Assembly (NCBI GenBank): GCA_035250245.1
Contig: DATFFH010000084.1
Span: 1-64,000, forward strand
Direction of reading: 5' to 3'
DNA from: Luteimonas_C sp035250245
Lineage (GTDB): Bacteria > Pseudomonadota > Gammaproteobacteria > Xanthomonadales > Xanthomonadaceae
Length of the DNA stretch: 64,000 nt
Shown in pieces: positions 53,319-62,294 of this stretch; position 1 is the first letter of the stretch; the number at the start of each line of letters is the position of its first letter. The position numbers and the translations under genes were made by a program. Under the pieces are notes generated by a model. The model was not told where the DNA came from, did not search any database, and worked only from the letters and a program-made list of their open reading frames with translations.

Positions 53319-53651
53319 TCACCGCTTTCCTTTGCTTCCCGCCATCGAGCGAGCCACTTCCAGCAACGCACCCTGTTGCTTGGTGTTGAGCTTGCGGTAG
53401 GCGGCGAGCAAATCGTGTTCGCCCTTGGTGCGGGCGGGGTCGAGCGTGCTCGCGAGTTCCGCCAGCAATGCGCCAGCGGGTACGCCGAACATCCGCGCCA
53501 GCGCGTCCAGTTGGTCCTTGCCTGGCAGCTTTTCGCCGCGCAGCCAAGCCGACACGGTGGCCGCACCGGCGCGCGGGATCGCGGTGGCGATGTCGGTGGC
53601 GCTGAATCCGCGTGCCTTGGCCAGCAAGCGCAAGGTGGTATCGATCGACAT
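53319..53651 (-). CDS. XRE-family helix-turn-helix regulator
   Basis: This 110-residue protein has an N-terminal HTH_3/Cro-type domain (about 5-68: LAKARGFSATDIATAIPRAG, AATVSAWLRGEKLPGKDQLD) and a short helical tail (LAAYRKLNTKQQGALLEVAR) for dimerisation. It starts 2 nt after moaB stops, so the two are likely co-transcribed. The target is unknown. Confidence 0.84.
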   Translation of the reverse strand: MSIDTTLRLLAKARGFSATDIATAIPRAGAATVSAWLRGEKLPGKDQLDALARMFGVPAGALLAELASTLDPARTKGEHDLLAAYRKLNTKQQGALLEVARSMAGSKGKR

Positions 53652-53653
53652 GC

Positions 53654-54172
53654 TCACTCCTTCAATCGCGGTTTCAAGGTGGCGAGATTGCAGGGCTTGG
53701 TGCGCGCATCGAGTTGGGCGCGGATGATCTTCTCCCACGCGGTGCGGCACGCCGACGTCGAACCCGGCAGGCAGAACACGAAGGTGGAATTCGCCAAGCC
53801 GGCGAACGCGCGCGATTGCAGCGACGAGGTGCCGATTTCCTCGAACGAAATCGCCCGGAATAATTCGCCGAAGCCGGGCATTTCTTTGTCCAGCAACGGC
53901 AGCAGGGCCTCGGGCGTGGAATCGCGGCCGGTGAAGCCGGTGCCGCCGGTGACCAGCACGCCGTCTATGGCAGGGTCGGCGATCCATTGCGACACCGCGG
54001 CGCGCAGTTTGTAACGATCGTCGGGGAGTAAGGTGCGGTCGGCGAGGCGATGGCCGTCCGCTTCGAGCGCGGACACCAGATAGTCGCCCGATGTGTCGTT
54101 TTCCAGCGTGCGCGAATCCGATACGGTCAGCACGCACAGGTTCAGGGCGATGGGGCGGTCGGCGGCGGTCAT
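53654..54172 (-). CDS. moaB: Molybdopterin adenylyltransferase-type protein MoaB
   Basis: This 172-residue protein belongs to the MoaB/Mog fold. Conserved parts are LTVSDSRTLENDTSGDYL, VLVTGGTGFTGRDSTPEALL and the C-terminal ALPGS-like FCLPGSTSACRTAWEKII. It acts in molybdenum cofactor assembly. No other mo- genes are in the window. ATG 54172 is used. It leads an apparent operon with the XRE regulator. Confidence 0.91.
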   Translation of the reverse strand: MTAADRPIALNLCVLTVSDSRTLENDTSGDYLVSALEADGHRLADRTLLPDDRYKLRAAVSQWIADPAIDGVLVTGGTGFTGRDSTPEALLPLLDKEMPGFGELFRAISFEEIGTSSLQSRAFAGLANSTFVFCLPGSTSACRTAWEKIIRAQLDARTKPCNLATLKPRLKE

Positions 54173-54464
54173 AGGGCCAAGCGTAGCGCAAGAAGGCTGC
54201 GGGCGATGAGCTGGGCTTGGCGGGCAGTCTTCTTCGCGGGCGCAAGCGGGTCCAAACCGACACCGCTGCACATAACAGCAGTTTCGGCGGCAGGCGCCGC
54301 ACAACGATCACTCCTGGCCTGCCAGCGATCACGCAGCGAAGCGGCATCGTGACAACTAACGGCCATCGAACTACGGGCCGAGACCGGCAGTCGGCGTGCT
54401 GTCCAGCCAAGAGCAGTCGACGGATCGACAAGCGCGACGCTACACACCGCCGTTGACGTTGAGG

Positions 54465-54510
54465 CACTTTCTTTGTGCCAGCAAAGAAAGTGACCCGGGC
54501 GATAGCCCGG
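54465..54510. repeat. Two adjacent hairpins in a gene-free 542-bp gap
   Basis: CACTTTCTTTG, loop TGCCAG, CAAAGAAAGTG (54465-54492) is followed by CCGGGC GATA GCCCGG (54495-54510). They lie in the 54173-54714 gap between moaB and the GNAT gene. The gap also holds a partial ATTCCCGC palindrome (about 54611-54630). No convincing gene is seen there; short open frames are unsupported and partly repeat-derived. Confidence 0.75.
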
Positions 54511-54714
54511 AAGCTTTGTCCGTGCCGCGATCGGCGTCACCAACGACACGGAAGTTGGTTGCCTTGGGTACCAGCTTTCGTCAGGATAACAAGCAGAGCA
54601 AAGTCACTGGATTCCCGCCTTCGCGGGAGTGGCAGCTTAAAAAGCCGCGGTAGGGGCAGGGGCGAATAGATCCAATTTATTTGGTGTGACGCCGCTGAAT
54701 CAGCTGGCTTGCGA

Positions 54715-55161
54715 TCAGCCCAAGCTCAACGAATACCACTGCGTCTGGTCTTCGTTCCACCCGGCATTGCGGTACAAGGCACGCGCCGGCGCATTGTCGC
54801 GGGTGGTTTCCAGCACGATGCTGCGCGCGCCGTCGCCGCGGGCGAATTCGGCGGCCGCATCGAGCAGCGCACGCGCTACGCCGCCGCGGCGCGCGTCCGC
54901 GTCCACGTACAGATCGTTGAGGATCCAGGTGCGGGCGGTGCCGACCGAAGTGAACATCGGATAGAGCTGGGCGAAGCCGACCGCGGCGCCGTCGCGTTCG
55001 GCCAATAGCACCACCGATTCGCCGGCTTCCATCCGCGCCTGCAGCCAGTCGCGGGCGCGCTGCGGATCGGAAGGCTGGCCGTAGAACATGCGATAGGCGT
55101 CGAACAACGGCACGACGGCTTCGATGTCCTGCAAAGCGGCGCGTCGGGTGCGTACGGTCAT
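54715..55161 (-). CDS. GNAT-family N-acetyltransferase
   Basis: This 148-residue protein has the GNAT fold: an acceptor-side loop, LLAERDGAAVGFAQLYPMF strands, the acetyl-CoA pyrophosphate loop VDADARRGGVARALLDAAA (R/Q-x-x-G-x-G/A type) and a C-terminal NAPARALYRNAGW. The acceptor is unknown. Its ATG overlaps the prfA stop by ATGA, so it is co-translated with prfA as the last gene of hemA-prfA-GNAT. Confidence 0.86.
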   Translation of the reverse strand: MTVRTRRAALQDIEAVVPLFDAYRMFYGQPSDPQRARDWLQARMEAGESVVLLAERDGAAVGFAQLYPMFTSVGTARTWILNDLYVDADARRGGVARALLDAAAEFARGDGARSIVLETTRDNAPARALYRNAGWNEDQTQWYSLSLG

Positions 55162-56243
55162 GCGGCCTCGGTCATGCGGGCGAGTTCGTCGGCTTGGTGC
55201 TCGCGGCTCAACCTTTCGATCAGCGCGTCCAGAGCGCCTTCGAGCACGTTCGGCAGATCGTACAACGTCAAGCCTTCGACGCGATGGTCGGTGATCCGGC
55301 CTTGCGGATAGTTGTAAGTGCGGATGCGCTGGCTGCGATCGCCGCTGCCGACCTGCAATTTACGGTCTTTCGCCTGCGCGGCCTCGCGTTTGGCGATCTC
55401 GGTTTCGACCAAAGTGGCTCTCAGCCTTTTCATCGCTTTGTCGCGATTGGCATGCTGCGAACGCTCGGTCTGGCTTTCCACGACCACGCCGCTGGGCACA
55501 TGGGTGATGCGGATCGCCGATTCGGTCTTGTTGACATGCTGGCCGCCGGCGCCGGAAGAACGGAAGGTATCGACCTTCAAATCGGCAGGATTGATCTCCA
55601 CATCGATGTCGCTGGTTTCCTCGGCGATGATCGCCACCGTCGCCGCCGAAGTGTGGATGCGGCCCTGCGATTCGGTTTCCGGCACGCGCTGCACGCGATG
55701 GGTACCGGATTCGAATTTCAGTTTCGAATACGCGCCGCGGCCTTCGACCCGGGCGATGATTTCCTTGTAGCCGCCGTGCTCGCCGGGACTGGCCGATTCG
55801 ATCTCGACCTTCCAGCCCTGACGCTCGGCGTAGCGCGCGTACATCCGGAACAGGTCGCCGGCGAAGATCGCCGCTTCGTCGCCGCCGGTGCCGGCGCGCA
55901 CTTCCAGGTACAGACCGCCTTCGTCGCGCGCGTCCTTGGGCACCAAGTGCGACATCAATTCTTCGTCCAGCGCCGCCAGACGTTCGTTCGCCGCGGCGAT
56001 TTCCTCCTCGGCCAATTCGCGCAGCTCGGCGTCGGCGCGCATCGCTTCGGCGGCAGCCAAGTCGCGTCGCGCCTGCGCCTCGCGCGCAAGCGCATCGGCG
56101 AGCGGCTCCAGCTGCGCGAATTCGCGCGAGAAATTGCGGAAGCGGTCGGCGTCGGCGATGGTGGCCGGGTCGGACAACAGCCGTTCCAACTCTTCGCGCC
56201 GTTCGGCCAGGGCTTCGAGCTTACGGCGCAGGTTCGCTTGCAT
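55158..56243 (-). CDS. prfA: Peptide chain release factor 1
   Basis: This 361-residue factor ends translation at UAA and UAG. The GGQ motif is at 233-235 (SSGAGGQHVNK). The RF1 stop-reading tripeptide PxT appears as PET in RVPETESQGRIHTS, which separates it from RF2 (SPF). The start overlaps the end of hemA by 23 bp. PrmC, which methylates the GGQ Gln, is encoded at 16331, not next to it as in E. coli. Confidence 0.96.
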   Translation of the reverse strand: MQANLRRKLEALAERREELERLLSDPATIADADRFRNFSREFAQLEPLADALAREAQARRDLAAAEAMRADAELRELAEEEIAAANERLAALDEELMSHLVPKDARDEGGLYLEVRAGTGGDEAAIFAGDLFRMYARYAERQGWKVEIESASPGEHGGYKEIIARVEGRGAYSKLKFESGTHRVQRVPETESQGRIHTSAATVAIIAEETSDIDVEINPADLKVDTFRSSGAGGQHVNKTESAIRITHVPSGVVVESQTERSQHANRDKAMKRLRATLVETEIAKREAAQAKDRKLQVGSGDRSQRIRTYNYPQGRITDHRVEGLTLYDLPNVLEGALDALIERLSREHQADELARMTEAA

Positions 56244-57504
56244 CTTCTTCTTGATCGCGTCCCGTCGCGGGGAACAGCTTGTCGGCGGCGCGCGCGAGTT
56301 CGGCGTCGCCGGCCAGCGCCGCTTCGCGCAAGGCCACGGTCGGCGCGTGCAGCAGACGATTGGTCAGGGTGTGCGCCAGTAGATCCAGCACCTCGTGCGG
56401 ATCGACACCGGCGGCCAGTTCGCGCCGAGCCTTGGCCAGCGCCTCGGCGCGGGCGCTCTCGCCGTGCGCGCGCAGACGCTTGAGCGGGGCGTGGCGGGTG
56501 CTGGCGATCGCGCTCTCCATGAAACGCGCCGCCTGCATGTCGACGATCGCCTCCGCTTCGGCCGCGGCTTCGCGGCGGCTGCGCCGGTTGTCTTCGACCG
56601 CGCGCTCCAGATCGTCGACGGTGTAGAGGAAGGCGTCCTTCAATTGCGCGACATCGGCGTCGATGTCGCGCGGCACGGCCAAGTCCAGCAGCAGCATCGG
56701 CCGGTGCCGGCGCAAAGCCAGGGCGTTGCGTACTTGTTCGGTCTTCACCACCGTTTCGCGGCTGGCGGTGGCCGACAGCACCAGGTCGGCTTCGGCCAAA
56801 TGGCGATCCAGTTCGGCCAGCGGCAATGCGACGCCGCCGTGGCGCGAAGCGATGTCCTGGGCATGAGCCAAGGTGCGATTGGCGATCAACAGGCGCTTGA
56901 CCTTGCCTTCGCTCAAATGGCGCGCGGCGAGCTCGATCGTTTCGCCGGCGCCGATCAGCAGCGCGGTCGACTCGTCCAAGCGCGCGAACGCGTTCTGCGC
57001 CAGCCGCACCGCGGCAGAAGCCACCGAAACCGGATGCGCGCCGATGCGGGTATCCGTGCGCGCGCGCTTGGCGGTGGCGAAGGCTTGCTGGAACAAGCGG
57101 TCCAACCCGCCGCCGAGGGTGCCGGCGGCGCGCGCCGCCGCCCAGGATTCCTTCACCTGGCCCAGGATCTGCGGCTCGCCTAGCACCAGGGAATCCAAGC
57201 CGCTGGCGACACGGAACAAATGGCGCGCCGCATCCATATCGCGATGGGCATACAAATAAGCGTGCAGATCCACGCTGCCGTCGGGATGGGTGGCCAGCCA
57301 GTCGCGCACGCTGCGGCCGTCGTCTTCGACCATGGCATACAGCTCGGTGCGGTTGCAGGTGGACAGCAGCGCCACTTCGCGGACCTCGGGCAAGGCGTGC
57401 AGGGACGCCAGCGCAGCGGGCAGGGCGGCGGCGTCGAAAGCGACCCGCTCGCGCAGGCTGACCGGCGCGGTCTGGTGGTTCAGTCCCAAGGCGTACAACG
57501 GCAT
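56221..57504 (-). CDS. hemA: Glutamyl-tRNA reductase
   Basis: This 427-residue enzyme reduces glutamyl-tRNA to glutamate semialdehyde, the first step of the C5 route to heme. The catalytic Cys50 is in LLSTCNRTELY. The NADPH-binding domain carries LLIGAGETIELAARHL, and a C-terminal dimerisation helix follows. It begins MPLYALGLNHQTAPVSLRER, a family hallmark. It overlaps prfA by 23 bp and is divergent from the TPR gene, a conserved arrangement. Confidence 0.96.
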   Translation of the reverse strand: MPLYALGLNHQTAPVSLRERVAFDAAALPAALASLHALPEVREVALLSTCNRTELYAMVEDDGRSVRDWLATHPDGSVDLHAYLYAHRDMDAARHLFRVASGLDSLVLGEPQILGQVKESWAAARAAGTLGGGLDRLFQQAFATAKRARTDTRIGAHPVSVASAAVRLAQNAFARLDESTALLIGAGETIELAARHLSEGKVKRLLIANRTLAHAQDIASRHGGVALPLAELDRHLAEADLVLSATASRETVVKTEQVRNALALRRHRPMLLLDLAVPRDIDADVAQLKDAFLYTVDDLERAVEDNRRSRREAAAEAEAIVDMQAARFMESAIASTRHAPLKRLRAHGESARAEALAKARRELAAGVDPHEVLDLLAHTLTNRLLHAPTVALREAALAGDAELARAADKLFPATGRDQEEDASEPAP

Positions 57505-57571
57505 ATTCAGCGGCTTGCGATTAAGCTAGCTATTCACTACCCAGCCGCCATTTTACCGGCCCGGTCGCCCG

Positions 57572-59269
57572 ATGCTCGCATTCTTCCGTCTTTCTCTCCG
57601 CACGGCCTCCGAAAAACGCCCGCTGGCCTGGGTCTTGGCGTTGTCGCTGGCCTTCGGCGCGCAGGCCATGGCGGCCAAGCCCGCTAAACCGGCGGAGGGC
57701 GCGCTGGAACCGGTCATGGCGGGGGAATTCGCCCTGCAAAGCGGCCAATTGAAAGATGCCGCGCGCTGGTACCTCGAGGCCGCGCGAGCCTCCGGCGACG
57801 TCGGCCTGGCCGAGCGCGCCACACGCATCGCCTTGCTCGCCAACGACGATGCCCGCGCTGCGGAGGCCTTGAAGCTCTGGCGCGAGCAATCGCCGCGCTC
57901 GCTGGCGATCCGTGCGGCCGAAACCACGCTGTCCCTGCGCCGCGGCGACGATGCGGCCGCGCGCAAGCAGTTGCAGGATCTGCTGCGCGATCCGGACAAG
58001 ACGGCCTGGGCGCACGCTTTCGTCGCGCTGGGCAACGGCGGCAAGGATCCGAAACTCGCCGCGCGCCTGCTGGGCCAATTGATCGACGACAACGCCATCC
58101 CGAACCAGTTGCAGGCCTGGCTGGCGTTCGGCGGTTTGGCGCAGCGCCTGGACGACGAGCCGTTGGCGGAACGGATCGTTGCCGAAGTGGTCAAGCGCTT
58201 TCCCGGAGAACCACGCGTGGCCCTGCTCGGCGCCAGTCAGTTGCGCGAGGCCGGCAAGACCGAAGAAGCCAAGCAGGCGCTGGCCAAGTTGCAGCCGCAG
58301 GCGGCACGCGATGCCGACATCCGCCGCGCGATGGCCGCCGAATACGATCTGCTCGGCGATCCGATCGCCGCCGCGAACGTGCTCGCGCAAGGCCCGCAGG
58401 ACGATCGCAGCTACGGCCTGCGCGCTTCATTGCTGGCCAAGTCCGAGGACAAGGCCGCGCTGACCAAGCTATACGACGAATTGCGCAAGCAGGGCGCGCA
58501 GCCGAACCCTTCGCGGCGCCTGCTGTTGGGCCAGATCGCCGAATTCCTGAAGCGCAACGACGAAGCGCTGGAGTGGTATCGCGGGGTGCCGGGCGGACAG
58601 GAGCGCTGGGTCGCGCGCCTGCGCGCGGCGAACATGCTGTATCAGCTGGATCGCAAGGACGAGGCCTACGTCGAAGTGCGCAAGTTGCAGTCGGATGCCG
58701 GCGCGGACGAAGACGTGCAGCGCGACGCCTACCTGCTGGAGTCCGAACTGCGCGCCAAGGACAAAGACGATGCCGGCGAGCTCGCTGCCTTCGCGCGCGG
58801 TCTGGGCGCGTATCCGGACGATGGCGCGCTGTTGTACTCGCGTGCGCTGGCCTGGGAGCGGCGCGATCGCATCGATCGCGCCGAAGCGGATCTGCGCAAG
58901 ATCCTCGTGTCCGAGCCGGACAACGTCGCCGCGCTGAACGCGCTCGGCTACACCTTGGCCGATCGCACCACGCGCTATGCCGAGGCGATGGAACTGATCG
59001 ACCGCGCCCGCGCTGCGGATCCCGGTAATGCCGCGATCATCGACAGCCACGGCTGGGTGCTGTACCGGCTCGGCCGCAACGAAGAGGCGCTGGTGCAGCT
59101 CCGCCGCGCCTTCACCTTGCAGAAGGATCCGGAAATCGCCGCGCACGTCGGCGAGGTGCTGTGGGTGCTCGGCCAGAAGGACGAAGCACGCAAGTATTTC
59201 GACGAAGCGCGCAAGCTCGATCCGGAAAACCGGGCCTTGCGCCGCGCATTGTCCAAGACGGGAGCCTAG
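57572..59269 (+). CDS. Exported tetratricopeptide repeat protein
   Basis: This 565-residue protein has an N-terminal signal or anchor (PLAWVLALSLAFGAQAMA) followed by many TPR motifs along nearly the whole length, for example the segments beginning GEFALQSGQLKDAARWYLEA and NVAALNALGYTLADRTTRYA. Homologs in gammaproteobacteria sit between hemA and lolB and are thought to act in the envelope. The partner is unknown. It is divergent from hemA across 67 bp. Confidence 0.86.
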   Translation: MLAFFRLSLRTASEKRPLAWVLALSLAFGAQAMAAKPAKPAEGALEPVMAGEFALQSGQLKDAARWYLEAARASGDVGLAERATRIALLANDDARAAEALKLWREQSPRSLAIRAAETTLSLRRGDDAAARKQLQDLLRDPDKTAWAHAFVALGNGGKDPKLAARLLGQLIDDNAIPNQLQAWLAFGGLAQRLDDEPLAERIVAEVVKRFPGEPRVALLGASQLREAGKTEEAKQALAKLQPQAARDADIRRAMAAEYDLLGDPIAAANVLAQGPQDDRSYGLRASLLAKSEDKAALTKLYDELRKQGAQPNPSRRLLLGQIAEFLKRNDEALEWYRGVPGGQERWVARLRAANMLYQLDRKDEAYVEVRKLQSDAGADEDVQRDAYLLESELRAKDKDDAGELAAFARGLGAYPDDGALLYSRALAWERRDRIDRAEADLRKILVSEPDNVAALNALGYTLADRTTRYAEAMELIDRARAADPGNAAIIDSHGWVLYRLGRNEEALVQLRRAFTLQKDPEIAAHVGEVLWVLGQKDEARKYFDEARKLDPENRALRRALSKTGA

Positions 59270-59285
59270 CGGATGCCCGCTTTTC

Positions 59286-59456
59286 GTAGGTGCGAATTCA
59301 TTCGCACGCTTTCGCTTCGGCTTTGTAGAGCGGGGCTTGCTCCGCTGCTCTTGCCTGTCCGGTTATCGGCGAAAACGAAAAGCAGCGGGGCAAGCTCCGC
59401 TCTACAAAGCCTGCCAGAGGGCACCGGCAAAAGCGTGCGAATGAATTCGCACCTAC
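59286..59456. repeat. Nested GTAG-headed repeats (family D enclosing family B)
   Basis: Outer family D arms: GTAGGTGCGAATTCATTCGC (from 59286) and its inverse ending ACCTAC at 59456. Inside is a complete family B pair at 59325-59405 (GTAGAGCGGGGCTTGCTCCG). The right outer arm contains the proposed lolB start codon (ATG 59441). It fills the gap between the TPR gene stop and lolB. Confidence 0.88.
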
Positions 59457-60097
59457 GAAAGGCGGCTTGCTTCGCATTGGCGGCTACGCTCGCCGCTTGC
59501 GCGCCCGCGCGCATGGTGCGCGAGCCGTTGCCGACGCTTTCCGCACAAGCGCTCGCGCAAGCGCAATCGGCGCAGCAAGCCCATGAAACCGCCGTCGCCG
59601 CGATGCCGGATTGGTCGCTGCAGGGCAGGGTGGCGCTGTCCAACGGCCGCAACGGTGGCAGCGGCGGCATCGAATGGACGCAGCGTGGGGCGAGTTACGA
59701 GGTCGCTTTGAGCGCGCCGGTGACTCGGCAGAGTTGGCGCTTGAGCGGCGATGCAGGCTCGGCGCGCATCGAGGGTTTGGAAGGCGGGCCGCGCAGCGGC
59801 GGCGATGCGCAAGCGCTGCTGCGCGAAACCACCGGTTGGGAAATCCCGGTCGCGGCTCTGTCGTCCTGGGTGCGCGGCGCGCGCGCGGACGAGAACGCGT
59901 TCGGCGCGGCGACGCTTTCGTATGGCGCGGACGGCCGGCTGGCGCGACTGGAGCAGGGCGGGTGGACGGTCGATTACAGCGCCTGGCAACCGGCGGCGAC
60001 GGCCGGCACGCCGCTGCCGACCCGGCTCAATGCCGAGCGCGGCCAGGCTCGGGTCCGGCTGGTCGTCGACGGCTGGGAAGGCGCTTCCGCGCCATGA
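59441..60097 (+). CDS. lolB: Outer-membrane lipoprotein localisation factor LolB
   Basis: This 218-residue lipoprotein receives lipoproteins from LolA and inserts them in the outer membrane. The signal MNSHLRKAACFALAATLAAC carries lipobox Cys20, followed by the PDWSLQGRVALSNGRNGGSG and WRLSGDAGSARIEG strands of the LolB half-barrel. The frame stays open back to 59273, but only ATG 59441 places the lipobox correctly. The first seven codons, including the ATG, lie within the right arm of a family D repeat, so repeat insertion has shaped the start. The stop overlaps ispE. Confidence 0.84.
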   Translation: MNSHLRKAACFALAATLAACAPARMVREPLPTLSAQALAQAQSAQQAHETAVAAMPDWSLQGRVALSNGRNGGSGGIEWTQRGASYEVALSAPVTRQSWRLSGDAGSARIEGLEGGPRSGGDAQALLRETTGWEIPVAALSSWVRGARADENAFGAATLSYGADGRLARLEQGGWTVDYSAWQPAATAGTPLPTRLNAERGQARVRLVVDGWEGASAP

Positions 60098-60951
60098 GCC
60101 AGGCCGACTGGTCCGCCTGGCCGGCCCCGGCCAAACTCAATTTGTTCTTGCGGATCGTGGGGCGGCGGCCGGACGGCTACCACCGCCTGCAGACCGTCTT
60201 CCGTCTCTTGGAGTGGGGCGACACGATCCGGCTGCGGCCGCGCGACGATGGGCGAATCGTTCGGCATGGCGCAGCGGCTCTGGGCGTGGCCGAGCAAGAC
60301 GATCTCGCCGTTCGTGCGGCGAATCTACTTCAAAATGAAGCTAAATCCGGTCAAGGCGCTGATATCATCGTCGAAAAACGCATCCCGACTGGCGCCGGGC
60401 TGGGCGGGGGATCGTCGGATGCAGGCACAGTCTTGGTGGCCCTGAACCGCCTTTGGGGCCTGAATTGGGAAACGGCCCGGCTGGCCGGCTTGGGTTTGCG
60501 GCTGGGTGCCGACGTCCCCGTCTTCGTCCGCGGCGACAACGCCTGGGCCGAGGGCGTGGGCGAAATCCTGACCCCGATCGAATTGCCGCCGGCCTGGTAT
60601 CTGCTGGTCGACCCGGGCGTTCACGCCGCCACCGCGGACTTATTCCAAGCCCCTGAATTGACGCGCGATTCGCCGCCCGCGACAATATCCGACTTCGTTT
60701 CGGGTACCCCGCTCGGCAATGCGTTCGAGCCGGTGCTGCGCCGCCGCGAACCGGCCGTGGAAGCCGCGTTCCGGGCTTTGGCGCAGGTCGGCGAGCCGCG
60801 GTTGACCGGGTCGGGCAGCGGCTGTTTCGTGGAATTCGTCGATCGCGTTTCGGCCGAGGCCGGACTGGCGGCTTTGCCGCCGGGTCTGAACGGTTGGATC
60901 GCGCCAGGCGCTTCGCGATCGCCGCTGCATCGGACGCTCGAAACCAGGTAA
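60094..60951 (+). CDS. ispE: 4-diphosphocytidyl-2-C-methyl-D-erythritol kinase
   Basis: This 285-residue GHMP kinase carries out an ATP-dependent step of the MEP isoprenoid route. The ATP-binding signature PTGAGLGGGSSDAG is at 98-111, PAKLNLFLRIVGRRPDGYH is the N-terminal motif, and LTGSGSGCFVEF the C-terminal GHMP motif. It starts by ATGA overlap with lolB, and a tRNA-Gln gene follows 4 nt after its stop. Confidence 0.95.
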   Translation: MSQADWSAWPAPAKLNLFLRIVGRRPDGYHRLQTVFRLLEWGDTIRLRPRDDGRIVRHGAAALGVAEQDDLAVRAANLLQNEAKSGQGADIIVEKRIPTGAGLGGGSSDAGTVLVALNRLWGLNWETARLAGLGLRLGADVPVFVRGDNAWAEGVGEILTPIELPPAWYLLVDPGVHAATADLFQAPELTRDSPPATISDFVSGTPLGNAFEPVLRRREPAVEAAFRALAQVGEPRLTGSGSGCFVEFVDRVSAEAGLAALPPGLNGWIAPGASRSPLHRTLETR

Positions 60952-60955
60952 CCGC

Positions 60956-61032
60956 AGGGGCGTCGCCAAGAGGCCCAAGGCACCAGGTTTTGATCCTGGC
61001 ATTCGTAGGTTCGAATCCTACCGCCCCTGCCA
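60956..61032 (+). tRNA. tRNA-Gln (anticodon UUG)
   Basis: A full cloverleaf can be drawn: acceptor AGGGGCG with CGCCCCT plus discriminator G and CCA, D-arm beginning TCGCC AAGAGGCCCAAGGC, anticodon stem CCAGG with CCTGG around loop TTTTGAT (anticodon TTG), and T-stem GTAGG TTCGAAT CCTAC. CCA is encoded. The D-loop is two bases longer than in E. coli tRNA-Gln. It lies between ispE and prs, a common place for tRNA-Gln in this group. Confidence 0.95.
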
Positions 61033-61230
61033 GTATGCGGGTCCTTCCGCAAAAGACTGCACATCCATGTGCAGGGATTCAAATTAACAGCCCGCTTCGG
61101 ATGGTGTGCTGAAGCTTGAAGAGTCGGCTTGGGATAGGTCGCAATAGATTTGAAGCCGGTTCGACCGGGTCTTGGCAAGAAGAACGGTTCCTACAATCCC
61201 GCAACGGTCAGAGCGAGCGGAGTGAAAAAG

Positions 61231-62190
61231 ATGCAAGACGATCGGAACCTGCTGGTGTTCAGCGGCAACGCCAACCGGCCGCTGGCGCAGTCGGTGTGCC
61301 GCGAGCTCGGCATCCGGATGGGCAAGGCGCTGGTCGGGCGGTTCTCCGACGGCGAGGTGCAGATCGAGATCGAGGAAAACGTCCGCGGCCAGGACGTGTT
61401 CGTCATCCAGCCGACGAGCGCGCCCAGTGCGGAAAACCTGGTCGAATTGTTGGTGCTGGTGGACGCGCTGAAGCGCGCCTCGGCCAACAAGGTCACTGCG
61501 GTGGTGCCGTATTTCGGCTACGCCCGCCAGGATCGGCGTCCGCGTTCGGCGCGGGTGCCGATCACAGCGAAGGTGGCGGCGCAGATGTTCTCGACGGTGG
61601 GCACCGACCGGGTGCTGACCATCGATCTGCACGCCGAACAGATCCAGGCGTTCTTCGACATCCCGGTCGACAACGTGTACGGATCGCCGCTGCTGCTCGC
61701 CGACGTCTGGCGCGCGCACGGCACCGACAATTTGATCGTGGTTTCGCCGGACGTGGGCGGCGTGGTCCGCGCCCGGGCCATCGCCAAGCGCCTCGACGAT
61801 GCGGATCTCGCCATCATCGACAAGCGCCGGCCGAAGGCCAACGTCGCGACGGTGATGAACATCATCGGCGACGTGTCGGGCAAGACCTGCGTGCTGGTCG
61901 ACGACATCGTCGACACCGCCGGCACCTTGTGCGCGGCAGCGGCGGCGTTGAAGGCGCAGGGCGCGATCAAGGTGGTCGCGTACTGCACCCACCCGGTGCT
62001 GTCGGGCGCGGCGATCGACAATTTGAACGGTTCGGAGTTGGACGAACTGGTGGTGACCGACACGATCCCGTTGTCGGAAGCGGCCAGGGCCTGCAAGAAG
62101 ATCCGCCAGCTGAGCGTGGCGGAACTGCTGGCCGAGACCATCCGCCGGATTGCGTTCGGCGAATCGGTCAGTTCGCTGTACGTGGATTGA
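61231..62190 (+). CDS. prs: Ribose-phosphate pyrophosphokinase
   Basis: This 319-residue enzyme makes PRPP from ribose 5-phosphate and ATP. It has the FSDGEVQIEIEENVRGQDVF segment, the ATP-site PYFGYARQDRR loop and the PRPP-binding motif VLVDDIVDTAGT at 221-232. GGAG at 61219-61222 supports ATG 61231; the frame is open further upstream but lacks family sequence. The 200 bp after the tRNA show no other gene. Confidence 0.96.
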   Translation: MQDDRNLLVFSGNANRPLAQSVCRELGIRMGKALVGRFSDGEVQIEIEENVRGQDVFVIQPTSAPSAENLVELLVLVDALKRASANKVTAVVPYFGYARQDRRPRSARVPITAKVAAQMFSTVGTDRVLTIDLHAEQIQAFFDIPVDNVYGSPLLLADVWRAHGTDNLIVVSPDVGGVVRARAIAKRLDDADLAIIDKRRPKANVATVMNIIGDVSGKTCVLVDDIVDTAGTLCAAAAALKAQGAIKVVAYCTHPVLSGAAIDNLNGSELDELVVTDTIPLSEAARACKKIRQLSVAELLAETIRRIAFGESVSSLYVD

Positions 62191-62294
62191 GATTAGGAAG
62201 GCGCGAGCCTTCCGATACGGCTCTCCTGGTCGCGGGAGAGTCGTCCAAAGCCGCCGCGAGGCGGCATCAACGCAAGAAGAGTGAGTGAACAGAA

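Noticed and set aside
54169..54549. 126-residue minus-strand frame in the moaB-GNAT gap
   Set aside because: It runs through the double hairpin repeat, has no ribosome site and shows no family pattern.
59273..59440. 56-residue N-terminal extension of lolB
   Set aside because: The frame is open, but it is read through two palindromic repeats and would bury the lipobox far from the N-terminus.
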